Assembly (NCBI GenBank): GCA_910574715.1
Contig: CAJTCH010000013.1
Coordinates: forward strand, 41,493-105,492
DNA from: Lachnospiraceae bacterium
GTDB lineage: Bacteria; Bacillota; Clostridia; Lachnospirales; Lachnospiraceae
Direction of reading: 5' to 3'
DNA: 64,000 nt
The position numbers and the translations under genes are program-made. The stretch's first letter is position 1, and each line of letters starts with the position of its first letter. Under the pieces are notes generated by a model that saw only the letters and a list, made by a program, of their open reading frames with translations, was not told where the DNA came from and made no database searches. Of the stretch, positions 16,617 to 25,319 are shown piece after piece.

Positions 16617-17660
16617 ATGAAGAAACGTCCAACAATACAGGCTGTTGCCGACAGGGCGGGCGTATCCCGCGGCACTGTAGACCGTGTGCTGAACAATCGT
16701 GCGAACGTCAGCGCCGAAGTATATGAGAAGGTTATCAACGCGCTGGAAGAGACCGGATATCTCTCCCACAAGGAAATACATCTGCAGAACCTGCGAAAAA
16801 AAGCGGCCGAGCCTGACACACGGCTTGGTATGCTCCTGCCCAACTGGACAGGACATTTCAAGACTGAGATCCTGCGCGGTATTGAGGCCGCGCGCCGGGA
16901 GTTAGAAGACCTCAATGTCGAAATCTTTGTTGAAGAATGCCAGACAGACGTTCCTCAAGAGGCTCTTATACTGCTTGAACGTATGCTTGAGAAGGGCGCC
17001 CAGGGCATCGCGCTGTGCGCTCCCGACGTTCCCGCCGTCACAGATCGTATACTTGAATTGAACCGCCGGAAATTCCCTGTCATTACCTTTAACTCGGATC
17101 TTCCCAAATGCCAGAAGCTCTGTTTCGTCGGCCAGGATTACCGTCAAAGCGGAAGGATCGCTGCAGAATTGATCTGCAAGTGCATTCCCAGGGACGGCCA
17201 TGTGCTGGCTGTAATCGGCAATCATGAATTCGAGGGGCACCGCACCCGGCTGAATGGTTTTCAGGAACGTTTTGCTGAATTGAATTTTTCCGAATCACAG
17301 CTGGACGTCATCGAATCCTATAATGACTACCAGATTACCTACCGCAAGGTTCTGGATTATCTCAGGGAGCATCCAAAGCTTCATGCCGTCTATATGGCAA
17401 ACCGAAGCGTATCCGGATGTACGGAAGCCATAAAAGAGGCGGACCGCAAAGGCAGCGTGCGCGTGATCTGCCATGATTTTTCCCAGAGCACGAAGCTCCT
17501 GCTTAAGGATGGGAGCATTGATTTTACAATCACGCATGATCTCTTCCGCCAGGGCTACCTGCCGCTTATATTACTCCGCGGCTACCTCATGAAGAACCAG
17601 CTTCCAGATCCCAGAGAGAGTCAGCCGCAGATCTCCATCATCTGTTCGCAGAATATCTGA
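16617..17660 (+). CDS. LacI family transcriptional regulator
   Basis: The 347-residue protein starts with a LacI helix-turn-helix (TIQAVADRAGVSRGTVDRVLNN) and hinge, followed by a periplasmic-binding-protein-like effector domain (GMLLPNWTGHFKTEILRGIE). GAGGAAAAG precedes the start. It is divergent from the IolG/TIM-barrel operon and sits beside clustered palindromic sites, which makes it the probable local regulator, with a sugar or inositol as effector. Confidence 0.92.
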   Translation: MKKRPTIQAVADRAGVSRGTVDRVLNNRANVSAEVYEKVINALEETGYLSHKEIHLQNLRKKAAEPDTRLGMLLPNWTGHFKTEILRGIEAARRELEDLNVEIFVEECQTDVPQEALILLERMLEKGAQGIALCAPDVPAVTDRILELNRRKFPVITFNSDLPKCQKLCFVGQDYRQSGRIAAELICKCIPRDGHVLAVIGNHEFEGHRTRLNGFQERFAELNFSESQLDVIESYNDYQITYRKVLDYLREHPKLHAVYMANRSVSGCTEAIKEADRKGSVRVICHDFSQSTKLLLKDGSIDFTITHDLFRQGYLPLILLRGYLMKNQLPDPRESQPQISIICSQNI

Positions 17661-17720
17661 CTATGGCGATCGCACGCAGTATGCTTCTTCCTGCGGGAAC
17701 ACTCAGGCTGTCTTAAGGTC

Positions 17721-17755
17721 TTGTGATACAGGGAACCATGTTTCCTGTATCACAA
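17721..17755. terminator. bidirectional terminator between lacI and the alarmone synthetase gene
   Basis: TTGTGATACAGG and CCTGTATCACAA form a perfect 12-bp stem, followed by AAA on one side. A second hairpin (CCTGAG/CTCAGG then TTTTT on the minus strand) lies just right of it around 17756-17778 and overlaps the stop of the minus-strand gene. Confidence 0.8.
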
Positions 17756-17768
17756 AAAGGACCTGAGA

Positions 17769-18479
17769 TCAACTCAGGCCCGACATCGCCACCCTGTTCA
17801 GATGGCTTACATCTTTTCTCTTCGTACTTAGTCTTAACTCTTCTTGTTCTCGCAGGCAATCTAAGATCGCCTCATTCAGCGACAGCATCTTCTCATCTAA
17901 CGACGACACCATCTCTGCACATTCTCTTAATTCCCGGCTGATATACTCGGGAGCATTTCCTTCGAATTTATAATAGATCTTATGTTCAAGGCTTGCCCAG
18001 AAATCCATGGCAATGGTCCGTATCTGTATCTCTACCTTCGTATCTACCACGCTGTCCGACAAAAAGATCGGCACGGATACCAGCATATGATAGCTCTTAT
18101 AGCCGCTTACCTTCGGGTTCCTGATATAGTCCTTAATCGATAAGACCTTCAAGTCGCTCTGGTTCCCGATCATCTCTCCCAATCGATATATGTCGGATGT
18201 GAAGGAGCAGATCAGCCTCACGCCGGCAATATCATTGACATATCTGACCATATTCTCAATGGATATCTCATAACCGTTCTTTCTTAACTTCTTTACAATA
18301 CTTTCTGGCGTCTTTACTCTTGTCTTGATATGCTCGATCGGATTATACTTATGTACATGTTGGAATTCATCGTTCAATATCTCCAGCTTCGTTCCCACTT
18401 CCTTCAATGCTGAATTATACAGAAACATGATAGTCTTCCAACTGTCTACATCCTCATAATTCTTAATCGCATTCTCCAT
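17769..18479 (-). CDS. small alarmone synthetase (RelQ/RelP-like GTP pyrophosphokinase)
   Basis: The 236-residue protein is a single RelA/SpoT synthetase domain without hydrolase, TGS or ACT domains, so it belongs to the small alarmone synthetases. Characteristic segments are DIAGVRLICSFTSDIY, NPKVSGYKSYHMLVSVP and VEIQIRTIAMDFWASLEHKIYYK. It makes (p)ppGpp from ATP and GTP/GDP under stress. It is slightly longer than B. subtilis YjbM (211). It appears monocistronic. Confidence 0.92.
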   Translation of the reverse strand: MENAIKNYEDVDSWKTIMFLYNSALKEVGTKLEILNDEFQHVHKYNPIEHIKTRVKTPESIVKKLRKNGYEISIENMVRYVNDIAGVRLICSFTSDIYRLGEMIGNQSDLKVLSIKDYIRNPKVSGYKSYHMLVSVPIFLSDSVVDTKVEIQIRTIAMDFWASLEHKIYYKFEGNAPEYISRELRECAEMVSSLDEKMLSLNEAILDCLREQEELRLSTKRKDVSHLNRVAMSGLS

Positions 18480-18578
18480 ATAGTCTCTCTCCTCTCGTAC
18501 CGAAGAGTTAATCCGTACTATATATCAGTATATCATATGATTCAGAGGATGTCATGAAATTCACATTTATTTAAGAAA

Positions 18579-19103
18579 TCAGAATTCAATTCCTTTCCTC
18601 GCAGACCTTCCCAGATCAAACTGATGCTTCACCTTCCGCACCTCCGTGACATAGTCCGCCATCTCCAACAGATTATCCGGAAGACGGGGACCTGTCATCA
18701 CGATCTCAAGGCCTCTCGGCTTGTGCTGGATGAAGCTTATCAGCTTCTCCTCGCTTAAGACTTCCAGATTCAGCGCGCACAGCGCTTCATCCAGAATCAG
18801 CATATCAAAAGGCCCGCAGAACTTAATAATCTCGTCCAGCGCCTTGTTGTTGTAATGCCGGAATTCGATCCGTTCATCCCCGTTCATCTTGCTGACGAAC
18901 TTCACAGGCTCTCTGCCCGGAAGGCAGGTCACACCCGGCAAAGCCTCCAGGATCTTACGTTCATTCGAAGAATTATCCTTCAAGAACTGGAAGAAGAGCA
19001 CCTTAAGCCCGCTTCCTGCCGCTCTTACCGCAAGCCCCACCGCAGCGGTCGTCTTCCCCTTACCGTCACCGTAATATATATGTATCCTTCCCGTGCCGGT
19101 CAT
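18579..19103 (-). CDS. cobO: cob(I)yrinic acid a,c-diamide adenosyltransferase
   Basis: The 174-residue CobO/BtuR-type enzyme has the modified P-loop YYGDGKGKTTAAVGLAVRAAG near residues 9-29 and LILDEAL for Walker B, plus the C-terminal TEVRKVKHQFDLGR and GIEF. It transfers the adenosyl group of ATP to cobalt in corrinoids, giving the B12 coenzyme form. AAGGGGGAG precedes the ATG. No other cobalamin genes are in the window, so here it may serve salvage. Confidence 0.92.
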   Translation of the reverse strand: MTGTGRIHIYYGDGKGKTTAAVGLAVRAAGSGLKVLFFQFLKDNSSNERKILEALPGVTCLPGREPVKFVSKMNGDERIEFRHYNNKALDEIIKFCGPFDMLILDEALCALNLEVLSEEKLISFIQHKPRGLEIVMTGPRLPDNLLEMADYVTEVRKVKHQFDLGRSARKGIEF

Positions 19104-19132
19104 ATTCTCTCCCCCTTTTTATCAAAACATTT

Positions 19133-20197
19133 CTACATATCCAGCTTCATATCTCCGAACTTGATCAGGCCCTTCCTGCGCATGAATTCTGATATCAGAA
19201 GCGTTACCGCCGCCGGAAGTATGATCTGGATCACCAGTATCTTAATAAGGACCGTCATTGCCGCCTCCGTCTGTACCATCGTCTGCCAGGTCATGATCTG
19301 CCCTACCAGTCCGGCAGTCCCCATTCCAGAACCGGTCGCATTGCTCGTCATATGCAGCGCCATCGTTCCGACCGGTCCCAGGATCGCACTGGACAGAATA
19401 GCCGGGAGCCAGATGATCGGCTTCCTTACAATATTCGGCACCTGGAGCATGGAGGTTCCGATCCCCTGAGCCAGTAAGCCTCCGATCTTATTCTCCCGGT
19501 AACTTGCCGCCGCGAATCCGACCATATTACAGCAGCAGCCAACCGTCGCCGCACCGGCCGCAAGACCGGACAGGTTCAGTATGATCCCAAGCGCAGCCGA
19601 ACTGATCGGAAGAGTCAGGATCATTCCCATCAGCACAGATACTACAACACCCATGAGAAACGGCTGCTGCTCCGTCCCCCAGTTGATAAGCGCGCCGAGC
19701 CATGCCATGAAGCCAGAGATCGGCGGCCCAAGCAGAAGGCCTACAGCCGAGCCGGTCCCGATCGTAACGATGGGCGTCACCAGGATATCCACCTTCGTCT
19801 TCCCAGATACCAGATGTCCGAAGAATATCCCTACATATGCCGCGATAAATGCCCCTAACGGTTCTCCCGGTCCTGCATATATCACCGCTCCCTCCGACAG
19901 CAGCGCGCCCGCAAGCAGCTTGCTCGCAAACGCCCCGACCATACCTGACGTTGCCGCCGACACCGTCACCAGCGGCGATTCCTTGAATCTATAAGCCACC
20001 GCAGTTCCGATTCCCGCTCCCGTCAGCGAAGCCGCCGCCTTGCCGATCACATAGATCATATCCCCGAACGTACCGCCGAGCAGCGTACCGATCTGCTGAA
20101 TGATCGTCCCGATGATCAGCGTAGCAAAAAGCCCCTGCGCCATAGCGCTTAAGCCGTCAATAAATATCCTGTCCAATACCTTTCTTAACCTGTCCAT
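19133..20197 (-). CDS. PTS EIIC-type membrane protein (PTS_EIIC_2 family)
   Basis: The 354-residue, multi-helix protein is glycine- and alanine-rich and resembles the PTS_EIIC_2 family, stand-alone putative EIIC proteins common in Firmicutes. Segments such as GNLSG-like loops and GPPISGFMAWLGALINW are typical. No EIIA or EIIB is adjacent, so the substrate and even PTS dependence are uncertain. ATG 20197 follows AAAAGGAGAG, better than the upstream starts. It is divergent from a small plus-strand gene. Confidence 0.75.
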   Translation of the reverse strand: MDRLRKVLDRIFIDGLSAMAQGLFATLIIGTIIQQIGTLLGGTFGDMIYVIGKAAASLTGAGIGTAVAYRFKESPLVTVSAATSGMVGAFASKLLAGALLSEGAVIYAGPGEPLGAFIAAYVGIFFGHLVSGKTKVDILVTPIVTIGTGSAVGLLLGPPISGFMAWLGALINWGTEQQPFLMGVVVSVLMGMILTLPISSAALGIILNLSGLAAGAATVGCCCNMVGFAAASYRENKIGGLLAQGIGTSMLQVPNIVRKPIIWLPAILSSAILGPVGTMALHMTSNATGSGMGTAGLVGQIMTWQTMVQTEAAMTVLIKILVIQIILPAAVTLLISEFMRRKGLIKFGDMKLDM

Positions 20198-20354
20198 TCT
20201 TCTCTCCTTTTCCATTTTACAACCATCGAAGACATCCTGCAATACTCTGAAAACATTTCACTGTAAACTTACAGGTGTCTTGTCACACGAGTTTACCATA
20301 ACATGTATTCAAAGTCAAATTAAACTCAATTGAACTCAATTACCGACAAAACTC

Positions 20355-20383
20355 TTTACATCTTACAAAAAAACAGATATACT
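20355..20383 (+). promoter_or_regulatory. promoter for the small gene at 20418
   Basis: TTTACA (20355-20360) and TATACT (20378-20383) are 17 bp apart, 34 bp before the start codon. Just upstream, AACTCAATTG and AACTCAATTA repeat in tandem around 20323-20342 and could be a regulator site. Confidence 0.6.
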
Positions 20384-20417
20384 TTTAAACTACAGTTTAT
20401 GGAAATGAGGTGCGATC

Positions 20418-20681
20418 ATGTTTCGATTATGGGGAAAAGAATTCAAGGACAACAGATTAGTCCGGGATACCGTCATCTGTGATGATTCAGACGATACCCG
20501 GACTCATAAGGTCTTCCATGCGCTTGACGCCATATGCTATGAATTCGACCTAAGCAAACCGATCTGGCTGGATGCAACGATCGATGAATTCAAACGCCAC
20601 GACAAGGCACGTTTTACACAGGATAACTTCGTAGACTCCATTGATTTTGATTATCTGGAGATCCACGTTATTGAAGAATGA
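20418..20681 (+). CDS. small conserved-looking acidic protein, function unknown
   Basis: This 87-residue protein (MFRLWGKEFKDNRLVRDTVI at the start, FDYLEIHVIEE at the end) is rich in Asp and Glu, with no membrane segment. It has its own promoter, the site GAAATGAGGTG before ATG 20418, and clean codon use. I do not recognise a named family, though similar small proteins occur in Lachnospiraceae. It is convergent with the ABC permease gene. Confidence 0.7.
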   Translation: MFRLWGKEFKDNRLVRDTVICDDSDDTRTHKVFHALDAICYEFDLSKPIWLDATIDEFKRHDKARFTQDNFVDSIDFDYLEIHVIEE

Positions 20682-20701
20682 GCATATCCTCCTCCGCTCA
20701 T

Positions 20702-22114
20702 CTATTCGTTGCGGATAGCCGCGAGCGGACTTAGCTTCATGGCACGCAGCGCCGGGAAATATCCGGCGACCACCCCCACAAGCATGGCGAATCCCATAGA
20801 CAGCAATACCAGCCATATGGGAATATACGAGATCTCACTGCTAAGCCCCATAGAAGAGGCCCCGTTTTTGGTCAGGAAATTAATAGCCGCCGACATCAGG
20901 AAGCTCAGCACGTTGCCCGCCATACCTCCGATCAGGCCGATGAATGCCGCCTCCAGAAGAAACATCTGCTTGATGTTCTTCAGGCTGCATCCAAGCACCT
21001 TGATCACGCCGATCTCTTTGGTCCGTTCATAGATGGACATCATCATCGTATTCGCGATTCCGATCGCCGCAACGAACAGAGACACCGCGCCGATGCCGCC
21101 AAGCACTGCCTGGATAATAGCGAACTGGCTCTTCATACTGTTCAGATATTCCGCGTTAGTTTCAACGTTATAGCCCATCTCCCGAATTCTTGCCGAGACC
21201 GCTTCTACATTGTCTATATCGTCTACATTCACCTGAGCATATGAATAGCAGAATTCCTTATACGGCTTGCCTGATTTTGTGCTGGGCTGTCCCGGAATAA
21301 CTCTCCCGGCGAACTCCTTCTTAAGAATCTGCCGCAGCGTATCCAGATCACAATAGATATAGTAATAATTCGCCGTATACTCATCCGGGCTTCCCTCTAC
21401 GACGCCGCTGGCTTTCACCACATGCTTCTGCACGGTTCCTGATTTAGCCTGCTGTCCGCCGCCTTCATCCATGCCGCCCATATCCAATCCGCCGCCCATA
21501 TTGTTATTGTAACCGTCCTGGTCAAGTATCAGGAATATTGAATCATTGGCAAAATCAATATCCGGCAGTTCGCCGGTCTCATAATATCCCTTTCCGGTTC
21601 CCTTTTCATAGAAGCTCGTCGCGATCCCGTTGCCGTATACCAATTCCAGGCTTCCGCTGTTCGGCGCCGGAAGCGTCCCGGTTGCCAACGGGATATTCTT
21701 GGCAGCAAGCCCCTCCGGCGTCATCGCCACCAACTGCCCGGAGCCCTCGTACCTGCCCTTCAGCATGTTAACCCACATCTCATATACAGGCGACGCGACG
21801 GTCACATGTTCAAGCTGGGCCAGCTCGCTGACTGCCTGATCATTAATATATTTCTTCGATTCCTCCTCTTCCCCCGACATAGAAGAAAAAGCGTACATGG
21901 AATCACCCGCGCCCGCGCCTGACACCTTGATACTGGTAAGCCCCCCGGACTGCTCTACCTCCTGGTAAAGCGACTCCTGAAGTCCAAGCCCCAGCGAGAT
22001 CATAACGACGATGGATGCTGTTCCGATAATAACCCCAAGGACAGTCAAAAAGGTTCGAAGCTTCCGCCTCTTTAAATTGCTACCGCTCATCCTCAGAAGG
22101 TCTATCCAGCTCAT
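20702..22114 (-). CDS. MacB-like ABC transporter permease
   Basis: The 470-residue permease has the MacB/FtsX layout: an N-terminal helix (LRTFLTVLGVIIGTASIVVM), a large extracytoplasmic domain, then three C-terminal helices with TMMMSIYERTKEIGVIKVLG between them. It works with the ATPase at 23591-24310 and the secreted protein at 22080-23594. The extracellular domain contains a glycine/methionine stretch (NNMGGGLDMGGMDEGGGQQ). ATG 22114 (MSWIDLL) follows GAGGAGG; the start overlaps the upstream gene by 35 bp. Likely an exporter or mechanotransmitter of unknown substrate. Confidence 0.88.
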   Translation of the reverse strand: MSWIDLLRMSGSNLKRRKLRTFLTVLGVIIGTASIVVMISLGLGLQESLYQEVEQSGGLTSIKVSGAGAGDSMYAFSSMSGEEEESKKYINDQAVSELAQLEHVTVASPVYEMWVNMLKGRYEGSGQLVAMTPEGLAAKNIPLATGTLPAPNSGSLELVYGNGIATSFYEKGTGKGYYETGELPDIDFANDSIFLILDQDGYNNNMGGGLDMGGMDEGGGQQAKSGTVQKHVVKASGVVEGSPDEYTANYYYIYCDLDTLRQILKKEFAGRVIPGQPSTKSGKPYKEFCYSYAQVNVDDIDNVEAVSARIREMGYNVETNAEYLNSMKSQFAIIQAVLGGIGAVSLFVAAIGIANTMMMSIYERTKEIGVIKVLGCSLKNIKQMFLLEAAFIGLIGGMAGNVLSFLMSAAINFLTKNGASSMGLSSEISYIPIWLVLLSMGFAMLVGVVAGYFPALRAMKLSPLAAIRNE

Positions 22115-23594
22115 CCAGCAACTCCTCCTCTTCATTCAGTCTCTTTCTTCTCTTTCTCTTCTTCATGACAACTACGATAATAATGATCACAATAACCGCA
22201 GCGGCGGCGATCGCAGCCGGTATCACCGGGAATCCCTGCGGCTCCTCCATCATCTCCATATCCGCCGGCATCATCATATCGCTCTCCATTGCTTCCATGA
22301 CCTCTAACTGCAATTCCTTCTCAGCCACAGAGATCTTCCCGGACTCATCCTCATAACTCAGCGTCATCTTCACATTCGCCGGACCTCCGGTCGCCTGGGA
22401 TCCTTCCAGCATAGCGTCAATGGAAGCCGTCGCCCCCGACTCAACATTCCCTATGAATACCTCTTCCTTCTCAATGCATGCTCCTTCAAATGTCGCCTTA
22501 ACATTATAGAGCTTGATCCTCCCCATGTTATACAGATTACACATGACATTGGCTTCATCTCCCACCGAGATGCTGACCGGGCTGATCTCAAAATCACTGA
22601 ATTCAAATCTTGCGTCCTGCTTCACCGGAATGGACAGGCTGGAAGACGCATCTACCGGGGTTCCGTTGGCGCCTTCGTATTTCATACTCAGATCGACGCT
22701 GTAAGGCTTCTGCAGCAGATCTGCCTTGGCGTTAAGCTGAATGGAGATATCCGCCGTACCATTCGCCTTGATTCCTTCCATATAGATAGAACTGGAACCG
22801 GACACGGGAAGAAATGCAGGCGCCACCGTCTGTGCATCGCTTCCTTCTGTCGGTGCACTCAGGTCGAACAGCATGTTGCTGACCTTCGTAGTCTTTGACG
22901 TGTTCTTCAGATGAATGATCAGGTTAAAATTACTTCCTGCGCGCACTTCCGCCGGATCAGTGTTAAACCCGGTAACGATCACCCTGGGAACAGACCCTGA
23001 ATCTGCGCTTCCTCCGCCGCCGGATACGTCTCCGTTGCTAAACCCGCCGGCATCCGCCGACATCATGTCTCCGCTGATATCTCCTAACGATAGATTTCCC
23101 CCGGTAATCTGATCTAAGTCGATCAGTTGATCTCCCGGGTTATCCGCCGGCTTCGCCGTTGTATTGACATAGAATTTCTGGGAAGCGGCCGGTTCCGCAC
23201 TGTCTTCCGTATATACATCAAACTGCAGCGTATGCCTCGAAGTCGCAACATCCTCACGCTGCTCGAAAACAAAGGTAACCGGTACGGACTCTCCCGCCGG
23301 AATCTCCTCTATCCTCTGCGCATAGTTCTGGTATTCCGTCTTAAACGGCCACTCGTCATTAGTGTCTCCAAGCCTGGGCGCGATCACTGCGTTGCTTAAC
23401 GGCACATTAGAACCATTATGTACGATCAGGGTCCACTCCTGCGCGCCTTCCGTAGTAAATGTAGGCGCCTTGTTCCCATCGGATGTGACCGTGACCGACC
23501 CGGACGGCGCCGCCATGATCGTGACCGATCCCACCATCCCGGCCATAAGCGCGGCCACGCATAATCCCATCAGCAGCTTCTTTACTAGTTTCAT
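22080..23594 (-). CDS. secreted, membrane-anchored CARDB/COG1361-like protein of the ABC system
   Basis: The 504-residue protein has an N-terminal signal peptide (KKLLMGLCVAALMAGMVGSV), several Ig-like/CARDB-type beta repeats (GFNTDPAEVRAGSNFNLIIHLKN; FEISPVSISVGDEANVMCNLYN) and a C-terminal helix (VIPAAIAAAAVIVIIIIVVV) followed by a basic tail. This matches the S-layer-domain-like COG1361 proteins that sit between a MacB-type ATPase and permease in Firmicutes. Its start overlaps the ATPase by four bases. It may be the periplasm-equivalent adaptor of the transporter; no substrate can be deduced. Confidence 0.85.
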   Translation of the reverse strand: MKLVKKLLMGLCVAALMAGMVGSVTIMAAPSGSVTVTSDGNKAPTFTTEGAQEWTLIVHNGSNVPLSNAVIAPRLGDTNDEWPFKTEYQNYAQRIEEIPAGESVPVTFVFEQREDVATSRHTLQFDVYTEDSAEPAASQKFYVNTTAKPADNPGDQLIDLDQITGGNLSLGDISGDMMSADAGGFSNGDVSGGGGSADSGSVPRVIVTGFNTDPAEVRAGSNFNLIIHLKNTSKTTKVSNMLFDLSAPTEGSDAQTVAPAFLPVSGSSSIYMEGIKANGTADISIQLNAKADLLQKPYSVDLSMKYEGANGTPVDASSSLSIPVKQDARFEFSDFEISPVSISVGDEANVMCNLYNMGRIKLYNVKATFEGACIEKEEVFIGNVESGATASIDAMLEGSQATGGPANVKMTLSYEDESGKISVAEKELQLEVMEAMESDMMMPADMEMMEEPQGFPVIPAAIAAAAVIVIIIIVVVMKKRKRRKRLNEEEELLDELDRPSEDER

Positions 23595-24310
23595 CTTCTT
23601 TTGCCCTCCTCAATCGCTATCTTCCGGTTATCTTCAATCTTAAGAATCTTCCCGTCCCGGATATGGAAGACTCTGTCGGCATAGGTTGCCAGATGCGCAT
23701 CGTGAGTTACCATCACCAGAGTCTTCCTCTGTTCTCTCACTACCTGCTGCATCAGTCTCATGACCTCTTCTGATGTGTGGGAATCCAAATTCCCTGTCGG
23801 CTCGTCTGCAAATATGATCTTCGGATCTACCACCAGGGCTCTTGCAACACCTACTCTCTGCTGCTGTCCGCCCGACATCTGGTTCGGCAGATGCTTCTTG
23901 TGCTTCTTAAGCTTCACCAGCTCCAGCATCTTATCCGCCTTGCGCATCCGTATATCCCTTGGGACTCCCCGAAAACTTAAGGGCAACGCCACATTCTCCA
24001 GCGCATTCATGGTTCCCAGCAGATGAAAGGACTGGAAGATAAATCCTACATTCTCCCGCCGGAACCGAACTAATTGCTCCTCCGTCAGATTCTCGATATG
24101 CTGCCCCGCGATCACGACATTTCCCTTCGTTGGCTTCTCAAGTCCTGCAAGCATGTTCAAGAGTGTCGACTTACCGGAGCCGGAGGTCCCAACGATCGCA
24201 CAGAACTCCCCTTCATATATCGCGAATCCGACTCCGTTCAGTGCCCGCACGACTTCATCGCCCACACGGTATAGCTTATACAGATCCTTTACTTCTATTA
24301 CTTTGTCCAT
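23591..24310 (-). CDS. ABC transporter ATP-binding protein (MacB/LolD type)
   Basis: The 239-residue ATPase has Walker A GTSGSGKST (41-49), a Q-loop (FIFQSFHL), signature MSGGQQQRV and Walker B IIFADEPTGNLD. It is the first gene of a three-gene unit with the secreted protein and permease. ATG 24310 (MDKVIEVKDLYK) follows GGGAGGAG; the upstream in-frame start is weaker. Confidence 0.93.
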   Translation of the reverse strand: MDKVIEVKDLYKLYRVGDEVVRALNGVGFAIYEGEFCAIVGTSGSGKSTLLNMLAGLEKPTKGNVVIAGQHIENLTEEQLVRFRRENVGFIFQSFHLLGTMNALENVALPLSFRGVPRDIRMRKADKMLELVKLKKHKKHLPNQMSGGQQQRVGVARALVVDPKIIFADEPTGNLDSHTSEEVMRLMQQVVREQRKTLVMVTHDAHLATYADRVFHIRDGKILKIEDNRKIAIEEGKRR

Positions 24311-24405
24311 CCGCACTCCTCCCATTTTCTATTCTACCATTATAGAACAATAATCCAAACTTTTTCGATAGAAATTATGAATTTTTTCTTAACTTTACAA
24401 AATGA

Positions 24406-24434
24406 TTGCATTTCTTCATAAAATGTATTATAAT
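24406..24434 (+). promoter_or_regulatory. promoter for tRNA-Gly
   Basis: TTGCAT (24406-24411) and TATAAT (24429-24434) are 17 bp apart and the tRNA begins 9 bp after the -10 box. Confidence 0.75.
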
Positions 24435-24443
24435 ACTTTACAT

Positions 24444-24514
24444 GCAGATATAGTTCATCGGTAGAATGCTAGCTTCCCAAGCTGGAGAGGCGGGTTCGAT
24501 TCCCGTTATCTGCT
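24444..24514 (+). tRNA. tRNA-Gly (anticodon CCC)
   Basis: The 71-nt gene has acceptor stem GCAGATA/TATCTGC, anticodon loop TTCCCAA within stem CTAGC/GCTGG, and T-arm CGGGTTCGATTCCCG. The 3' CCA is not encoded. A promoter lies directly upstream and a terminator directly downstream, so it is a single-tRNA transcript. Confidence 0.93.
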
Positions 24515-24522
24515 TACCAAAG

Positions 24523-24560
24523 ACCGGAAATGTTGCAGGATCAACGTTTTCGGTTTTTTT
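24523..24560 (+). terminator. terminator of tRNA-Gly
   Basis: ACCGGAAATGTTG pairs imperfectly with CAACGTTTTCGGT and is followed by a run of T residues. Confidence 0.8.
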
Positions 24561-24690
24561 GATACTGATATGGTACTATTTTCTTCAAACATCACCCCCG
24601 GCGCTCTGCAGGCGGCCGGATCATGATCCCCTTCCCGATTCATTATTACTTGTATTGTTTGCGGCTCTGTCTTACATAGACAATCATAAA

Positions 24691-24820
24691 AAGAAATAAG
24701 CATCCCTACCGCCCAAGTTTGGATGCTTATTTCTTATCATCATTTTTACTTTCTTGTTATTACGATACGCAGCAATAGAAGATAAGCACCCCTGCTCTGG
24801 TAAAGTAAGGCGCTTATTTT
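24691..24820. repeat. two related long hairpins in a gene-free stretch
   Basis: The first hairpin (24691-24735) pairs AAGAAATAAGCATCC perfectly with GGATGCTTATTTCTT. The second (24779-24820) pairs AAGATAAGCACC with GGCGCTTATTTT-type sequence, imperfectly. Both share the AATAAGC / GCTTATT arms, suggesting copies of one element or tandem terminators for the minus-strand gene at 24924. The region 24561-24923 otherwise holds no gene I can support. Confidence 0.55.
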
Positions 24821-24923
24821 TATAACACTTATTTTGCCGGCGGTCAGGCTTCATCTGACTAACGGCTCCCTTGTTAAGTATATTATAGCCATTCTCTTCA
24901 AAATATGTCAAATATTAGAACAC

Positions 24924-25091
24924 CTACAATGTTATATCCTCAACATTCACCCCCAGAGAAGATAGCTTTGCCGTAGTCACTTTAATGAGATATTCAAGAA
25001 CTTCATTCTTATGTCCTTCATTAGCCTTTTTAATTTGCTGCAAATCAGTATATCTGTCAATAGTTGTTGTAATTAACTCCTTATCAGTCAT
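24924..25091 (-). CDS. small helical protein, function unknown
   Basis: This 55-residue protein (MTDKELITTTIDRYTDLQQI at the start) is predicted helical and soluble. ATG 25091 is chosen because GGAGG lies 8 bases before it, whereas the frame's first ATG (25106) has only a weak GGCGGTG. I recognise no family. It is transcribed away from the TelA operon. Confidence 0.55.
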   Translation of the reverse strand: MTDKELITTTIDRYTDLQQIKKANEGHKNEVLEYLIKVTTAKLSSLGVNVEDITL

Positions 25092-25319
25092 TTCTGATAC
25101 CTCCATGTTTTCACCGCCTTTTAATTGTTAACCATCATATGTTGTATTAATTATATCGGATTATATAGATATTTTCAATGTCTTTCTACGACTTGTCAGA
25201 TTATAAAATGTGTCGTATAATAATTTCAAGAAACGAAACATTTTTCTACAAAAACAGACATTTAGGAGCTGCAGAAAAATAGACGATCAGATCCTTATGT
25301 CCAGGCAGGAGGAGATGTA

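Noticed and set aside
24684..24911. 75-codon minus-strand frame
   Set aside because: It lies across the two hairpins, has odd composition and no clear ribosome binding site.
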